NCBI GenBank assembly: GCA_035718275.1
Contig: DASTHI010000008.1
Span: 101,229-165,228, forward strand
Reading direction: 5' to 3'
From: Pseudolabrys sp035718275
GTDB lineage: Bacteria; Pseudomonadota; Alphaproteobacteria; Rhizobiales; Xanthobacteraceae
Length of the DNA stretch: 64,000 nt
The position numbers were made by a program, and so were the translations under genes. A model generated the notes under the pieces. That model ran no database searches and was not told where the DNA came from. It was given only the letters and a program-made list of their open reading frames with translations. Positions 16,727-24,383 of this stretch are shown here, in pieces. Every line of letters begins with the position of its first letter. The first letter of the stretch is position 1.

Positions 16727-17197
16727 CTACAGCGAACGACTGAGAGCTAGCGGCAGGGCGGCCTTGCGTGCAGGGGATTGTGTGCGGCCGGACGGGCCAT
16801 AAGTCGAGGGCACGTGTTTACGTGCCAACTCACCAGAGACACCACGAATGATTCCTTCCGATACGGCATGCGCGGTCGCCAGCACCGTCAGATTCGTTCG
16901 CAGCACGTCGTGGAACACATCGTGCCGTTGTCGCAGGTGTTTGATCCTCTCAGGCAGCCAGCCCGCGATCGCCTGGCTCGCCGCTTTCATGCGATCGCTC
17001 TCGGCCGCGTAAAGGCGCAAGAGGTCGACCTTGGCCGTGGTCAGCACGGCTGCATCGCGAAGGCGTCCGGCGCGGACATGCTCGGTTTCTTCGGCCAGGG
17101 TCTGCTCCAGGCGATCGAGGATGTTTTCCAGGCTAGCAATGGCGTCGCGGGCCTCCTGTGCGCTTTTGATCGGGCCCTCTGCGTTCGGCAAGCTCAT
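16727..17197 (-). CDS. FlgN-like flagellar export chaperone
   Basis: A mostly helical protein of 156 residues with the FlgN pattern of long coiled helices (ASLENILDRLEQTLAEETEH, then ALTTAK-like and HDVFHDVLRTNLTVL). FlgN holds FlgK and FlgL before export. The ATG at 17197 is chosen over longer in-frame starts because it has AGGAGA upstream and overlaps the flgJ stop by four bases (ATGA). It is third in flgI-flgJ-flgN. The family assignment rests on length, helicity and position. Confidence 0.6.
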   Translation of the reverse strand: MSLPNAEGPIKSAQEARDAIASLENILDRLEQTLAEETEHVRAGRLRDAAVLTTAKVDLLRLYAAESDRMKAASQAIAGWLPERIKHLRQRHDVFHDVLRTNLTVLATAHAVSEGIIRGVSGELARKHVPSTYGPSGRTQSPARKAALPLALSRSL

Positions 17198-17517
17198 CGC
17201 TGTATCTCCTGCTGCGCGATCAGCGTGCGATAGACCTGATCGGCGATGCCGATCCCGCCTGCCTTCGCAAAGGATTTCGCGTATTCGTCGGTCAGCATCG
17301 AGCGCCACACGCCGACGGCACCGCCACCGCCGAACGGTCCTTCGCCCTGGATGCCGGTAAACATGTGCTGGAACATGGAGTTGAGAAACACCGCTTCGAA
17401 GTCCTGCGCTGCGGCGCGCGATTTTAGCTCCTTTGCCGATACTGGTTTGGATGCAGCGTGGGCATTCAGAATGTCGGCGGGCTTCGGCCCCGGAGCGGCA
17501 AAGGCAGCGGCCATCAC
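17194..17517 (-). CDS. flgJ: Rod-binding protein, FlgJ N-terminal type
   Basis: This 107-residue protein has only the rod-cap half of enteric FlgJ: DFEAVFLNSMFQHMFTG, then GGAVGVWRSMLTDEYAKSFA and GIGIADQVYRTLI. It lacks the muramidase half, as is usual in alphaproteobacteria, where a separate enzyme opens the peptidoglycan. It is translationally coupled at both ends: its start overlaps the end of flgI and its stop overlaps the flgN start. Two adjacent ATGs (17517 and 17514) are possible. Confidence 0.85.
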   Translation of the reverse strand: MMAAAFAAPGPKPADILNAHAASKPVSAKELKSRAAAQDFEAVFLNSMFQHMFTGIQGEGPFGGGGAVGVWRSMLTDEYAKSFAKAGGIGIADQVYRTLIAQQEIQR

Positions 17518-18626
17518 ATTACCTCGATATCGGCTTGGATCGCGCCCGAAGCTTTGATCGCCTGCAGGATTGCGATGAGATCGCGCGGGCCGATACCGAG
17601 CGCATTGAGCCCGTCGACGAGTTGCTGAAGCGAGACACCGTCCTTGACCACCGCAAGCTTCTTTCCGTCCTCCTGAACGCCGATCCGCGTGCGCGGCAAG
17701 ACTCTCGTGGTGCCGCCGCGCGAGAACGGCAATGGCTGACTGACCTCGGGCGTCTCGCTTATCGTGACGGTAAGGTTTCCTTGTGCCACCGCCACCATCG
17801 AGACCCGCACGTCGCGTCCCATGACGATAATTCCCGATCGTTCATCGATGACGATTTTTGCTCCCAGGTCGGGCTCGATCTGCAGCTGCTCGACTTCGGT
17901 CAGCAACGAGATCACATTTCCCCGATACTGAGGTGGAATCGTGATGGCGACCGTCGCCGGATCAAGTGGTTCTGCGGTGGGAGCTCCGATGTAATCGTTA
18001 ATCGCGGCCGCAATGCGCTTGGCGGTTGTGAAGTCGGGATTTCGCAATGCCATTCGCAGCTGGCTCAGTCGATTCAACGTGAATTCGATTTCGCGTTCGA
18101 TCAGCGCGCCGTTGGCAATTCGGCCCACCGTGGGTACGCCACGCGTGATTTTGGCCGCGTCGCCTTCGGCCTGAAAGCCTCCGATCGCCAACGAGCCTTG
18201 CGCAACCGCGTAGACGTTTCCGTCGGCGCCGAGGAGGGGCGTAACCAGCAGTGTTCCGCCCTGCAGACTTTTTGCATCGCCGAGAGCCGAGACGGTCACG
18301 TCGATGCGGGTGCCTTGCGTTCCGAATGCGGGCAGGTTTGCGGTGACCATGACGGCGGCGACGTTGCCGGTGCGTATGGTCTGGCCGCGAATGTTAACGC
18401 CCAGTCGCTCCAGCATGGCCGTGAGCGACTGCTTGGTAAACGGAATGTTGTTGAGCGTGTCGCCCGTGCCGTTGAGACCTACGACCAGCCCGTAGCCGAT
18501 CAGCTGGTTTTGCCGCACGCCCTCGATATTGGCGAGATCCTTGATGCGCGAAGTTGCCCCCGCCATGGCTGGGGCACACACGGCAAGGATCATTGCCAGG
18601 CATGCAGCCTTGAAAGTCCTCGTCAT
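17514..18626 (-). CDS. flgI: Flagellar P-ring protein FlgI
   Basis: FlgI forms the periplasmic P-ring around the rod. The signal peptide TRTFKAACLAMILAVCAPAMAGA is followed by the family signature SRIKDLANIEGVRQNQLIGY and GLVVGLNGTGDT. The C-terminal part shows LQQLVDGLNALGIGPRDLIA. The start at 18626 is set by a GGGAG ribosome site and by the sigma-54 promoter, which overlaps the longer alternative start at 18665. 370 residues is normal for FlgI. It leads the operon flgI-flgJ-flgN. Confidence 0.92.
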   Translation of the reverse strand: MTRTFKAACLAMILAVCAPAMAGATSRIKDLANIEGVRQNQLIGYGLVVGLNGTGDTLNNIPFTKQSLTAMLERLGVNIRGQTIRTGNVAAVMVTANLPAFGTQGTRIDVTVSALGDAKSLQGGTLLVTPLLGADGNVYAVAQGSLAIGGFQAEGDAAKITRGVPTVGRIANGALIEREIEFTLNRLSQLRMALRNPDFTTAKRIAAAINDYIGAPTAEPLDPATVAITIPPQYRGNVISLLTEVEQLQIEPDLGAKIVIDERSGIIVMGRDVRVSMVAVAQGNLTVTISETPEVSQPLPFSRGGTTRVLPRTRIGVQEDGKKLAVVKDGVSLQQLVDGLNALGIGPRDLIAILQAIKASGAIQADIEVM

Positions 18627-18665
18627 CACTGCTCCCCAATGTGACGTCTGACTGCGCAAACTCAT

Positions 18666-18680
18666 GCGAATGGCGTGCCA
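18666..18680 (-). promoter_or_regulatory. Sigma-54 promoter of flgI-flgJ-flgN
   Basis: On the minus strand TGGCACGCCATTCGC gives GG and GC ten bases apart, differing from the consensus TTGC by one base. It lies about 40 bp before the flgI ATG, and an ftr-like palindrome lies about 100 bp farther upstream. Confidence 0.7.
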
Positions 18681-18777
18681 GAGCTCGCCTCGCGTTCAAG
18701 CCATTGTTGTCACTTGATTTTACCTCGATGGGTGAAACGAGGACTCGATCGATGCGCGGCATCGATGCCCCTCGGCT

Positions 18778-18794
18778 GGGCAGATTTTGCCGGG
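18778..18794. promoter_or_regulatory. ftr-like palindrome between flgI and fliX
   Basis: Read on the minus strand it is CCCGGCAAAATCTGCCC, the same ten-base core as at 6816. It lies about 105 bp upstream of the flgI sigma-54 promoter and about 75 bp before fliX, so one site could serve both divergent units. Confidence 0.55.
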
Positions 18795-18807
18795 CGTTTA
18801 CCCCGGA

Positions 18808-18815
18808 TTAACCAT
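18808..18815 (+). promoter_or_regulatory. TTAACCAT, CtrA half-site-like, before fliX
   Basis: TTAACCAT lies 49 bp before the fliX ATG. In Caulobacter fliX is an early, CtrA-dependent flagellar gene, which agrees with this placement. Only one half-site is present. Confidence 0.45.
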
Positions 18816-18863
18816 ACGGCCTCAGGCTCGCGGTATTCGGGGACCGATCGTTGGGGGAACGCC

Positions 18864-19274
18864 ATGCGCATCTACGGGGCTAATGGAGCCGCACTGGCCG
18901 GCGCGTCGGCAACGGCACGGCGTGCGAGGGGTGGCGCTTTCACCGTGAGCGAACAGGAGGGCGCCCGGAATTCGGCGGCAGCGGGCTCGCTGCGGGCAAT
19001 TTCAACTGTCGATGCGCTGATCGCGATACAGGGGGTCGAAGACCCCAACGAAAGAAAGAGGCGGGCTGTAGCCAAGGGCCGTAATGCGCTTGACGTTTTG
19101 GATGCCCTAAAACTCGGCCTTCTGGACGGGAGCGTGGACCAATCGATGCTTTCCCGATTAAAGGTCGCATCAGAAGGCTTATCGGAGGCCTCTGGTGATC
19201 CTGGCCTAGATGTCGTGCTTGGCGAGATCAATCTGCGTGTTGCGGTGGAACTCGCCAAGGTTGGCGTTCGCTAG
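18864..19274 (+). CDS. fliX: Class II flagellar assembly regulator FliX
   Basis: The 136-residue protein starts MRIYGANGAALAG and contains the conserved block STVDALIAIQGVEDPNERKR with RGRNALDVLDALKLGLL-like sequence after it. In Caulobacter FliX couples assembly of the early basal body to the activity of FlbD, the sigma-54 activator of late genes. Its presence supports reading the palindromes in this cluster as FlbD-type sites. The ATG at 18864 has TTGGGGGA upstream. It is divergent from flgI. Confidence 0.87.
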   Translation: MRIYGANGAALAGASATARRARGGAFTVSEQEGARNSAAAGSLRAISTVDALIAIQGVEDPNERKRRAVAKGRNALDVLDALKLGLLDGSVDQSMLSRLKVASEGLSEASGDPGLDVVLGEINLRVAVELAKVGVR

Positions 19275-19331
19275 CAGCTCTCGCCGGCTGAACTCACTTC
19301 GAAGCCTTTGAGCTGTCGCCACAAAACAGCG

Positions 19332-19404
19332 CCCGCTTGATGCAGCGGGATATTGTCCGTCGGGGAGCGGACGTATATAAGCCTGCCGCTCAGAGTGGGC
19401 AGGC
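19332..19404 (+). other. Three successive hairpins in the dksA leader
   Basis: CCCGCT/AGCGGG (19332-19349), GTCCG/CGGAC (19355-19372) and GCCTGCC/GGCAGGC (19381-19404) follow one another before the dksA ribosome site at about 19432. They could mark a structured 5' leader or an upstream terminator or processing region. None has a T-run. Confidence 0.35.
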
Positions 19405-19441
19405 GAAGCCAAGAACCAGAAAAAGACAGGGAGTAGGTGGA

Positions 19442-19855
19442 ATGTTGACGAAGGTCAAAAATTATCGGCCCTCGGACAAGGAGCCGTTCATGAACGAGCG
19501 GCAGCGCGAGTATTTCCGTTCCAAACTGCTCGCCTGGAGAGAAGATATCCTGAAGGAGGCAAAGGAAACCTTGCAGCATCTTCAGGAAGAGAACCAGAAT
19601 CATCCCGACCTCGCGGACCGTGCTTCTTCCGAAACCGATCGTGCCATCGAACTGCGCGCACGCGACCGCCAGCGAAAGCTGATTGCCAAAATCGACGAGG
19701 CCCTGGCTCGAATTGACGACGGTACCTACGGCTATTGCGAGGAGACAGGCGAACCCATTTCGCTGCGGCGCCTCGAGGCGCGACCGATTGCAACACTTTC
19801 GGTAGAAGCGCAGGAACGGCACGAACGGCGAGAGCGAGTTTATCGCGACGATTGA
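19442..19855 (+). CDS. dksA: RNA polymerase-binding transcription factor DksA
   Basis: DksA enters the secondary channel of RNA polymerase and, with ppGpp, adjusts transcription of rRNA and amino-acid genes. The coiled-coil region carries the tip motif in NHPDLADRASSETDRAIELR, and the C-terminal globular part has DDGTYGYCEETGEPISLRRL. Only one of the four zinc cysteines of the E. coli protein is present, as in other alphaproteobacterial DksA proteins. The ATG at 19442 is backed by AGGTGGA. A strong terminator follows, so the gene is monocistronic although it sits inside the flagellar cluster. Confidence 0.93.
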   Translation: MLTKVKNYRPSDKEPFMNERQREYFRSKLLAWREDILKEAKETLQHLQEENQNHPDLADRASSETDRAIELRARDRQRKLIAKIDEALARIDDGTYGYCEETGEPISLRRLEARPIATLSVEAQERHERRERVYRDD

Positions 19856-19886
19856 AAAATTCGGCTGCGCAACTGCTTACGAGCGG

Positions 19887-19921
19887 ACGCCCGACCTTTG
19901 TGTCGGGCGTTTTCCTTTTTT
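19887..19921 (+). terminator. Rho-independent terminator of dksA
   Basis: ACGCCCGAC/GTCGGGCGT forms a nine-base-pair stem with a six-base loop, followed by TTTTCCTTTTTTT. It is 31 bp past the dksA stop. Confidence 0.9.
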
Positions 19922-19934
19922 TACCGATCAAGAG

Positions 19935-19969
19935 CGCGGCTTCCGGCCGGGGAGCAGCCGGAAGCCGCG
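19935..19969 (-). terminator. Long hairpin beyond flgH
   Basis: CGCGGCTTCCGGC and GCCGGAAGCCGCG pair over 13 bases around a nine-base loop, 65 bp past the stop of flgH. The T-run expected on the minus strand is lacking, so it may be an RNA-stabilising stem or a factor-assisted terminator for the flgFGAH message. Confidence 0.55.
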
Positions 19970-20033
19970 TCGTGGACGCCGCTTGCACTCGCGCGATGCG
20001 CAACGGCGCGGGAGCCCGATGAGCTACGCGGGA

Positions 20034-20780
20034 CTAGAAGGGCAGAAGGATGTCGAACAATTGTTCGCCGTAACGGTTCTGCTGCATGTCGGTGATCTGA
20101 CCGCGCCCGCCATACGCAATGCGTGCCTGCGCGATCTTGGTCGAATCGATCGTGTTGTCGCTTTCGATGTCCTCCGGCCTCACAATGCCGGCAACAATCA
20201 ACTCGCGTACTTCGAAATTAACCCGGATTTCCTGTCTGCCCTCGATCACGAGATTGCCGTTCGGCAGCACTTGCGTGACCACTCCGGCAACGTTCGTCTG
20301 TAGGGCTTCCTGGCGCTGCACAGATCCCTTGCCGTCCTGGCTCGTGTTGGAGTCGGCGGTGAAGATGCGGGTTGGCACCGGCGTGTTCATGATCGGAACC
20401 TTAGGTTTGCCGAAGAAGTTCGCAATTCCGGAATCCTCCGTCATCACTCGACTGCGTTTCGTCTCATTGTCGATATTTGCTTTGTCGGTAATGTTGACCT
20501 TCACGGTGAGAATGTCGCCGACCTGATGCGCGCGCTGATCTTTGAAAAAAGCGCGAGATCCATTGCGCCAAAGTGAATTGGGGTTGTAGGCCGCAGGCAG
20601 CGCGGCAGGCATCGGCATCTGGACAGGCTTGTAGCCAGGCCGCGTCGTAGGGTTTTCGACAGCCGTCAATGGTGGCTGTTGTCCGATCGTCTTGATCCGA
20701 TCGATCGCGGCGCATCCGGTAAGAAACGTGCTTGCCAGCACGGCCAAAGCCGTCTGACGCGTGACCATCATGACCTTCAT
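20034..20780 (-). CDS. flgH: Flagellar L-ring lipoprotein FlgH
   Basis: FlgH builds the ring in the outer membrane. A lipoprotein signal ends in the lipobox LTGC. The body has the family blocks SLWRNGSRAFFKDQRAHQVG and GDILTVKVNI, and ends with LVIEGRQEIRVNFEVRELIV and GIVRPEDIESDNTIDSTKIA. The start is uncertain among 20780, 20771 and 20768, none with a good ribosome site; 20780 gives a normal basic n-region. It is last in flgF-flgG-flgA-flgH, 92 bp after flgA. Confidence 0.92.
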   Translation of the reverse strand: MKVMMVTRQTALAVLASTFLTGCAAIDRIKTIGQQPPLTAVENPTTRPGYKPVQMPMPAALPAAYNPNSLWRNGSRAFFKDQRAHQVGDILTVKVNITDKANIDNETKRSRVMTEDSGIANFFGKPKVPIMNTPVPTRIFTADSNTSQDGKGSVQRQEALQTNVAGVVTQVLPNGNLVIEGRQEIRVNFEVRELIVAGIVRPEDIESDNTIDSTKIAQARIAYGGRGQITDMQQNRYGEQLFDILLPF

Positions 20781-20872
20781 GACTCTGCTTTCACCATTGC
20801 TGCACAATATTCCCAGGTAAAACTCAACTTGATCGACACGCGGTCATCGCATTAGCCAGAAACTCGAATCGC

Positions 20873-21880
20873 TCAGCGCCCGCGCGCCGTCGCCGTGCTT
20901 GCAGCGTCATTGGCTGCCAGGCGAGCAGACCCGCTACGGACCGCAACCCGGCCAGGGCCGACGATCACACCTTGAACGACGCGTTTTGACTGTTCGTTGA
21001 GAACGCTGATGAGGTCGCCTTCGCTGCCGCCGTCGGTCGCCTTTCCACGGACGGTGAGCGTGATACCCGGCACTTCATAGATCAGCGTCACGGATTCATT
21101 GCGCTGAACAAGGTCGGGTTTCATCAGTTCGCTCGTATGAAGCGGCCGCCCTCGCTGCAGGTTATTCCGCGCGGCCAGTCCGACTGCATCCTCGCGCCTG
21201 ATGATCGTATCGCTAGCCACTGTCGAGCGTGGACGGCGCTCCATCATCACGTCGGCGTCCTTGATCAGCGCGCCGCGCTCGAGAGAGCGAGCGAGGATCG
21301 CAATCTCCACAGTGGCGGACGCACGGCCGGAAATGCGCTGGGCGCTGCGTCTGCCGGGGGCGGCAGGAAATTCAAGCGTTGCATCAAAGCGACCGGTGCG
21401 TGCATCGAAGTCCATCCGCGTGATATGGGGATCGCCGCTTGCCGCCGGATCCACATGGATGGAGCGCAGCTCCCTTGAAAAATGCACAGCGATGTCCTTG
21501 GGAGGCCCAAGATCAAATCGCGTGGACAATGTGCGCGCGATCAGATCTTCGATGTCTTTCGCCGGGATCGTACGGCTTGCGCGAGTGACCACTACATCGT
21601 GGATACCTGCCGTATCGACTCCGATAAGCGCGTGATCGCGCACAGCATTGAGCACCGCGTCGGCGGAGACCGTGCCGGTGTACCCAAGGTCCGGAGATCG
21701 GAAGATAGGAATGGATGAGACGACGCCAGCATTTTCGATGAGGTCCCCGATCCGGACAATATCGCCATTCACGACTACCTCTGGCTTGAGTGTCGGCCGT
21801 GGCGAGTCCGTGGCTTCTGCGTGAGCGGTCGCGGACATCGCGGCCAGGGCGATTGCGGCGGCACGGATGGATCGCATCAT
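20873..21880 (-). CDS. flgA: Flagellar P-ring assembly chaperone FlgA
   Basis: FlgA is the periplasmic chaperone for FlgI. It opens with a signal peptide (RSIRAAAIALAAMSATAHAEA). The C-terminal half (about 200-320) is the SAF domain, with LERGALIKDADVMMERRPRS, the arginine-rich turn and GRPLHTSELMKPDLVQRNES. At 335 residues it is longer than enteric FlgA (about 220); the additional N-terminal SAF-like region (VVVNGDIVRIGDLIENAG) is common in alphaproteobacteria. It follows flgG by nine bases. Confidence 0.9.
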   Translation of the reverse strand: MMRSIRAAAIALAAMSATAHAEATDSPRPTLKPEVVVNGDIVRIGDLIENAGVVSSIPIFRSPDLGYTGTVSADAVLNAVRDHALIGVDTAGIHDVVVTRASRTIPAKDIEDLIARTLSTRFDLGPPKDIAVHFSRELRSIHVDPAASGDPHITRMDFDARTGRFDATLEFPAAPGRRSAQRISGRASATVEIAILARSLERGALIKDADVMMERRPRSTVASDTIIRREDAVGLAARNNLQRGRPLHTSELMKPDLVQRNESVTLIYEVPGITLTVRGKATDGGSEGDLISVLNEQSKRVVQGVIVGPGRVAVRSGSARLAANDAASTATARGR

Positions 21881-21889
21881 GATGAAACC

Positions 21890-22678
21890 TCAGCGCATCA
21901 GGTTGGAGGTGGCCGACAGCATCTGGTCGGCAGCAGAGATCACCTTGGCATTCATTTCGTAGGCACGTTGGGCGGCAATCAGGTCGGATATTTCGCTAAC
22001 GGCCTCGACGTTTGCCTGCTCGAGAAATCCCTGTTGCAGATTGCCGAACCCGTCCGTAGCGGGGTTGCCATTCTGCGGCGCCCCGGAAGCCGGCGTTTCC
22101 AGATAAAGATTGTCTCCGATACTCTGCAGTCCGGCCTTGTTGACGAAGATCGACAGCTCGAGCTGCCCGACCTGGCTTGGTGTATTGGATCCGGGGATCG
22201 TCACGAATATCTGGCCCTGCGTATTCACGGATACCGACATGGCGTTTTGCGGAATCGTGATGCTGGGCTGCACGAGGTTGCCCTGTGCCGTGACCAGCCG
22301 GCCTTGGGCATCGAGCTCAAATGATCCGTCGCGGGTGTAGGCGGTGCGGCCGTCGGGCAAGAGGATCTTGAAGAAGCCTTCGCCGCGAATGGCAACGTCG
22401 AAGTCCTTGCCGGTCTGCGTCAGCTCGCCTTGGCTCATGAGCCGCGGCGTACCGACCGTTTTGACACCGGACCCAAGCTCAATTCCTGCCGGGAGGATGT
22501 TGCCCTGCGCCGACGTCTGGGTGCCAACGCGGCTGACATATTCGTAGAGCAAATCTTGGAATTCCGCGCGTTGACGCTTGTACCCGGTCGTCCGCATGTT
22601 CGCGATGTTGTTGGAGATGACCTGGACGTTGAGTTCCTGGGCCATCATTCCGGTCGCAGCCGTGTGGAGCGCTCGCAT
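21890..22678 (-). CDS. flgG: Flagellar distal rod protein FlgG
   Basis: FlgG is the outer part of the drive shaft. The 262-residue sequence begins RALHTAATGMMAQELNVQVI with NIANMRTTGYKRQ, carries the FlgG-specific FQDLLYEYVSRVGTQTS, and ends with ISDLIAAQRAYEMNAKVISA. Its length equals that of FlgG in most bacteria. It is second in the operon after flgF, with a 17-bp gap. Confidence 0.94.
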   Translation of the reverse strand: MRALHTAATGMMAQELNVQVISNNIANMRTTGYKRQRAEFQDLLYEYVSRVGTQTSAQGNILPAGIELGSGVKTVGTPRLMSQGELTQTGKDFDVAIRGEGFFKILLPDGRTAYTRDGSFELDAQGRLVTAQGNLVQPSITIPQNAMSVSVNTQGQIFVTIPGSNTPSQVGQLELSIFVNKAGLQSIGDNLYLETPASGAPQNGNPATDGFGNLQQGFLEQANVEAVSEISDLIAAQRAYEMNAKVISAADQMLSATSNLMR

Positions 22679-22695
22679 TACGAATCTCCCAAAAT

Positions 22696-23463
22696 TCAGT
22701 TCGGCACTTCAGCGAGCTTCTCGATCGCCGAGCGCTGCAAGTCCGCCTGCTGTGAGAGCAGGGTGGCGATCTGGGTATAGCTCCGCGTGACTTCGATCAT
22801 TCTGGTCATCTCGACGACTCCACGCACATTGGACTTCTCGATCGTTCCCTGGATGACGCGCGATGTCTTGTCTGCCTGCGGGACGATGTTTGGTGGCGCA
22901 GAGAAGAGGCTCGTTCCATCTTTCTGCAGCATGCCGGGCTGATCGAAGCTGACGAGGCGGAGCTGACCGCGTTGGGATTCGGTTGCGGCGTTTTCGCCTT
23001 CCCGCACGCTGATGGTCCCATCTGAGCTGATCGTGATCTGCTGATCTTTCGGCTGAAACGTGATCGGTCCGGATTCGCCGAGGACCTGATATCCCTCGGC
23101 CGTGACCAACTCGCCATTGCTGTTGATCTGCAAGCCGCCGTTACGCGTGTAGCGTTCGCCGCGCGGGGTCTGCACGACCAGGAACCCACGCCCATCGACT
23201 GCGACATCGAGGGGATTGTTCGTGCGTTCAAGCGCCCCGGCGCTCAGGTCGATCCATGTGGCACGATCCTGAACGAAGCTCACGCGGCGGTCCGGGATTA
23301 AAAAGTTATCGGCGCGTGCCGTGGGACTGATGAATTCTTCGAAGACTGCGCCGTCGCTCTTGAATCCACTGGTGTTGAGGTTGGCGATATTGTTCGCAAT
23401 GACGTCCAACTCGCGCCCGAGCGCGACCTGGCGTGATAACCCGATCAGAAGTGCATTCTGCAT
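22696..23463 (-). CDS. flgF: Flagellar proximal rod protein FlgF
   Basis: The 255-residue rod protein begins QNALLIGLSRQVALGRELDV with NNIANLNTSGFKSDGA and ends RMIEVTRSYTQIATLL. The ATG at 23463 is chosen over a much longer in-frame extension because it has AGGGGAG upstream and because the extension would cross the promoter. It leads the operon flgF-flgG-flgA-flgH, read from a sigma-54 promoter about 105 bp upstream. Confidence 0.92.
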   Translation of the reverse strand: MQNALLIGLSRQVALGRELDVIANNIANLNTSGFKSDGAVFEEFISPTARADNFLIPDRRVSFVQDRATWIDLSAGALERTNNPLDVAVDGRGFLVVQTPRGERYTRNGGLQINSNGELVTAEGYQVLGESGPITFQPKDQQITISSDGTISVREGENAATESQRGQLRLVSFDQPGMLQKDGTSLFSAPPNIVPQADKTSRVIQGTIEKSNVRGVVEMTRMIEVTRSYTQIATLLSQQADLQRSAIEKLAEVPN

Positions 23464-23566
23464 CGGCAACTCCCCTAGCGATGCGGTGAAGAGGCCCTCC
23501 CGAGACCGGACTTCGCCGCGTGTTTGCCACTGGGCTCTCCCAAAGCCTGCGGCTACACACCCCTTT

Positions 23567-23581
23567 GCAGAGGCCGTGCCA
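23567..23581 (-). promoter_or_regulatory. Sigma-54 promoter of flgF-flgG-flgA-flgH
   Basis: On the minus strand TGGCACGGCCTCTGC keeps GG and GC ten bases apart and matches the -24 half exactly. It lies about 105 bp before the flgF ATG, with an ftr-like palindrome about 95 bp farther upstream. Confidence 0.75.
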
Positions 23582-23666
23582 AAGGAATAAGCGTGCCTTT
23601 TCAGATATTTAGCGGACCGACAGAATAGGCTGGCCGGCAAAAACTCACTCGTTCTCAGGGAGCTTC

Positions 23667-23684
23667 CCGGCAAAACGTGCCGGT
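23667..23684. promoter_or_regulatory. ftr-like palindrome between flgF and fliL
   Basis: CCCGGCAAAACGTGCCGG is a near-perfect palindrome of the type repeated in this cluster. It lies about 95 bp upstream of the flgF sigma-54 promoter and 135 bp before fliL. Confidence 0.6.
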
Positions 23685-23709
23685 GCACCGGCGTCCGGAA
23701 AGCATCTGT

Positions 23710-23717
23710 TAACCATA
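23710..23717 (+). promoter_or_regulatory. TTAACCAT, CtrA half-site-like, before fliL
   Basis: TTAACCAT lies 103 bp before fliL, in the 356-bp region it shares with flgF. No sigma-54 promoter faces fliL, so an early, CtrA-type promoter is plausible there. Confidence 0.4.
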
Positions 23718-23819
23718 CCGACCTAGGTTTGTTGAGGGGCTTCAAGAGCGCGCTGCCGGGCTGTTCAGAGGCAGGTTCGCTCCTTTCGTTCGCCCGATAT
23801 CCGTAAACTGGAGTCATTT

Positions 23820-24353
23820 ATGGCAACCAAGGCGAAACAGGCGGATGCCGAAGAGGACGAAGGCGCAGAAGGCCACGACGAAGCGCCTGCAGCGGCATCG
23901 AAATTCAAGTTCAAGCTGAAACTTCCGCCACTGAAATGGACGATCGCCGGCGCGGTGTGCCTACTGCTGGCGGCGGGCGGCGGAGGCGGCGCCTACTACT
24001 ACGCGAAGGGATCCTCACACAAAGAAGAGCCTGTCGCCGCCAAGCCCGCGACCTTCGTGGATTTGCCCGACGTCCTCGTGAATTTGTCCAGTGCCGGCGC
24101 GGACCGCACGCAATACCTCAAGGTCAAGATTGTTCTCGAACTTCCCGACGCTGCTCTGGTGCCGCAGATCCAACCGCTCATGCCGAGGGTCATGGATGCC
24201 TTTCAAACTTATTTGCGAGAATTGCGGCCGACCGATCTCGACGGGTCCGCGGGTCTGTATCGTCTCAAGGAGGAGCTGACGCGTCGCGTGAACGCGGCCG
24301 TGGCGCCCAATCACATAACGGCTGTCTTGTTCAAGGAAATAGTCGTCCAGTAG
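23820..24353 (+). CDS. fliL: Flagellar basal body-associated protein FliL
   Basis: The 177-residue protein has a cytoplasmic acidic and lysine-rich start, one membrane helix near residues 40-60 (WTIAGAVCLLLAAGGGGGAY), and a periplasmic stomatin-like FliL domain (FVDLPDVLVNLSSAGADRTQ, then RDALTRRV-like sequence). FliL surrounds or supports the stator and affects torque. It is first in fliL-fliM-DUF6468-motE-like. Unusually many charged residues precede the helix. Confidence 0.9.
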   Translation: MATKAKQADAEEDEGAEGHDEAPAAASKFKFKLKLPPLKWTIAGAVCLLLAAGGGGGAYYYAKGSSHKEEPVAAKPATFVDLPDVLVNLSSAGADRTQYLKVKIVLELPDAALVPQIQPLMPRVMDAFQTYLRELRPTDLDGSAGLYRLKEELTRRVNAAVAPNHITAVLFKEIVVQ

Positions 24354-24383
24354 ACGCCGAGAGGCGGATGGCGGTTTCGCAGA

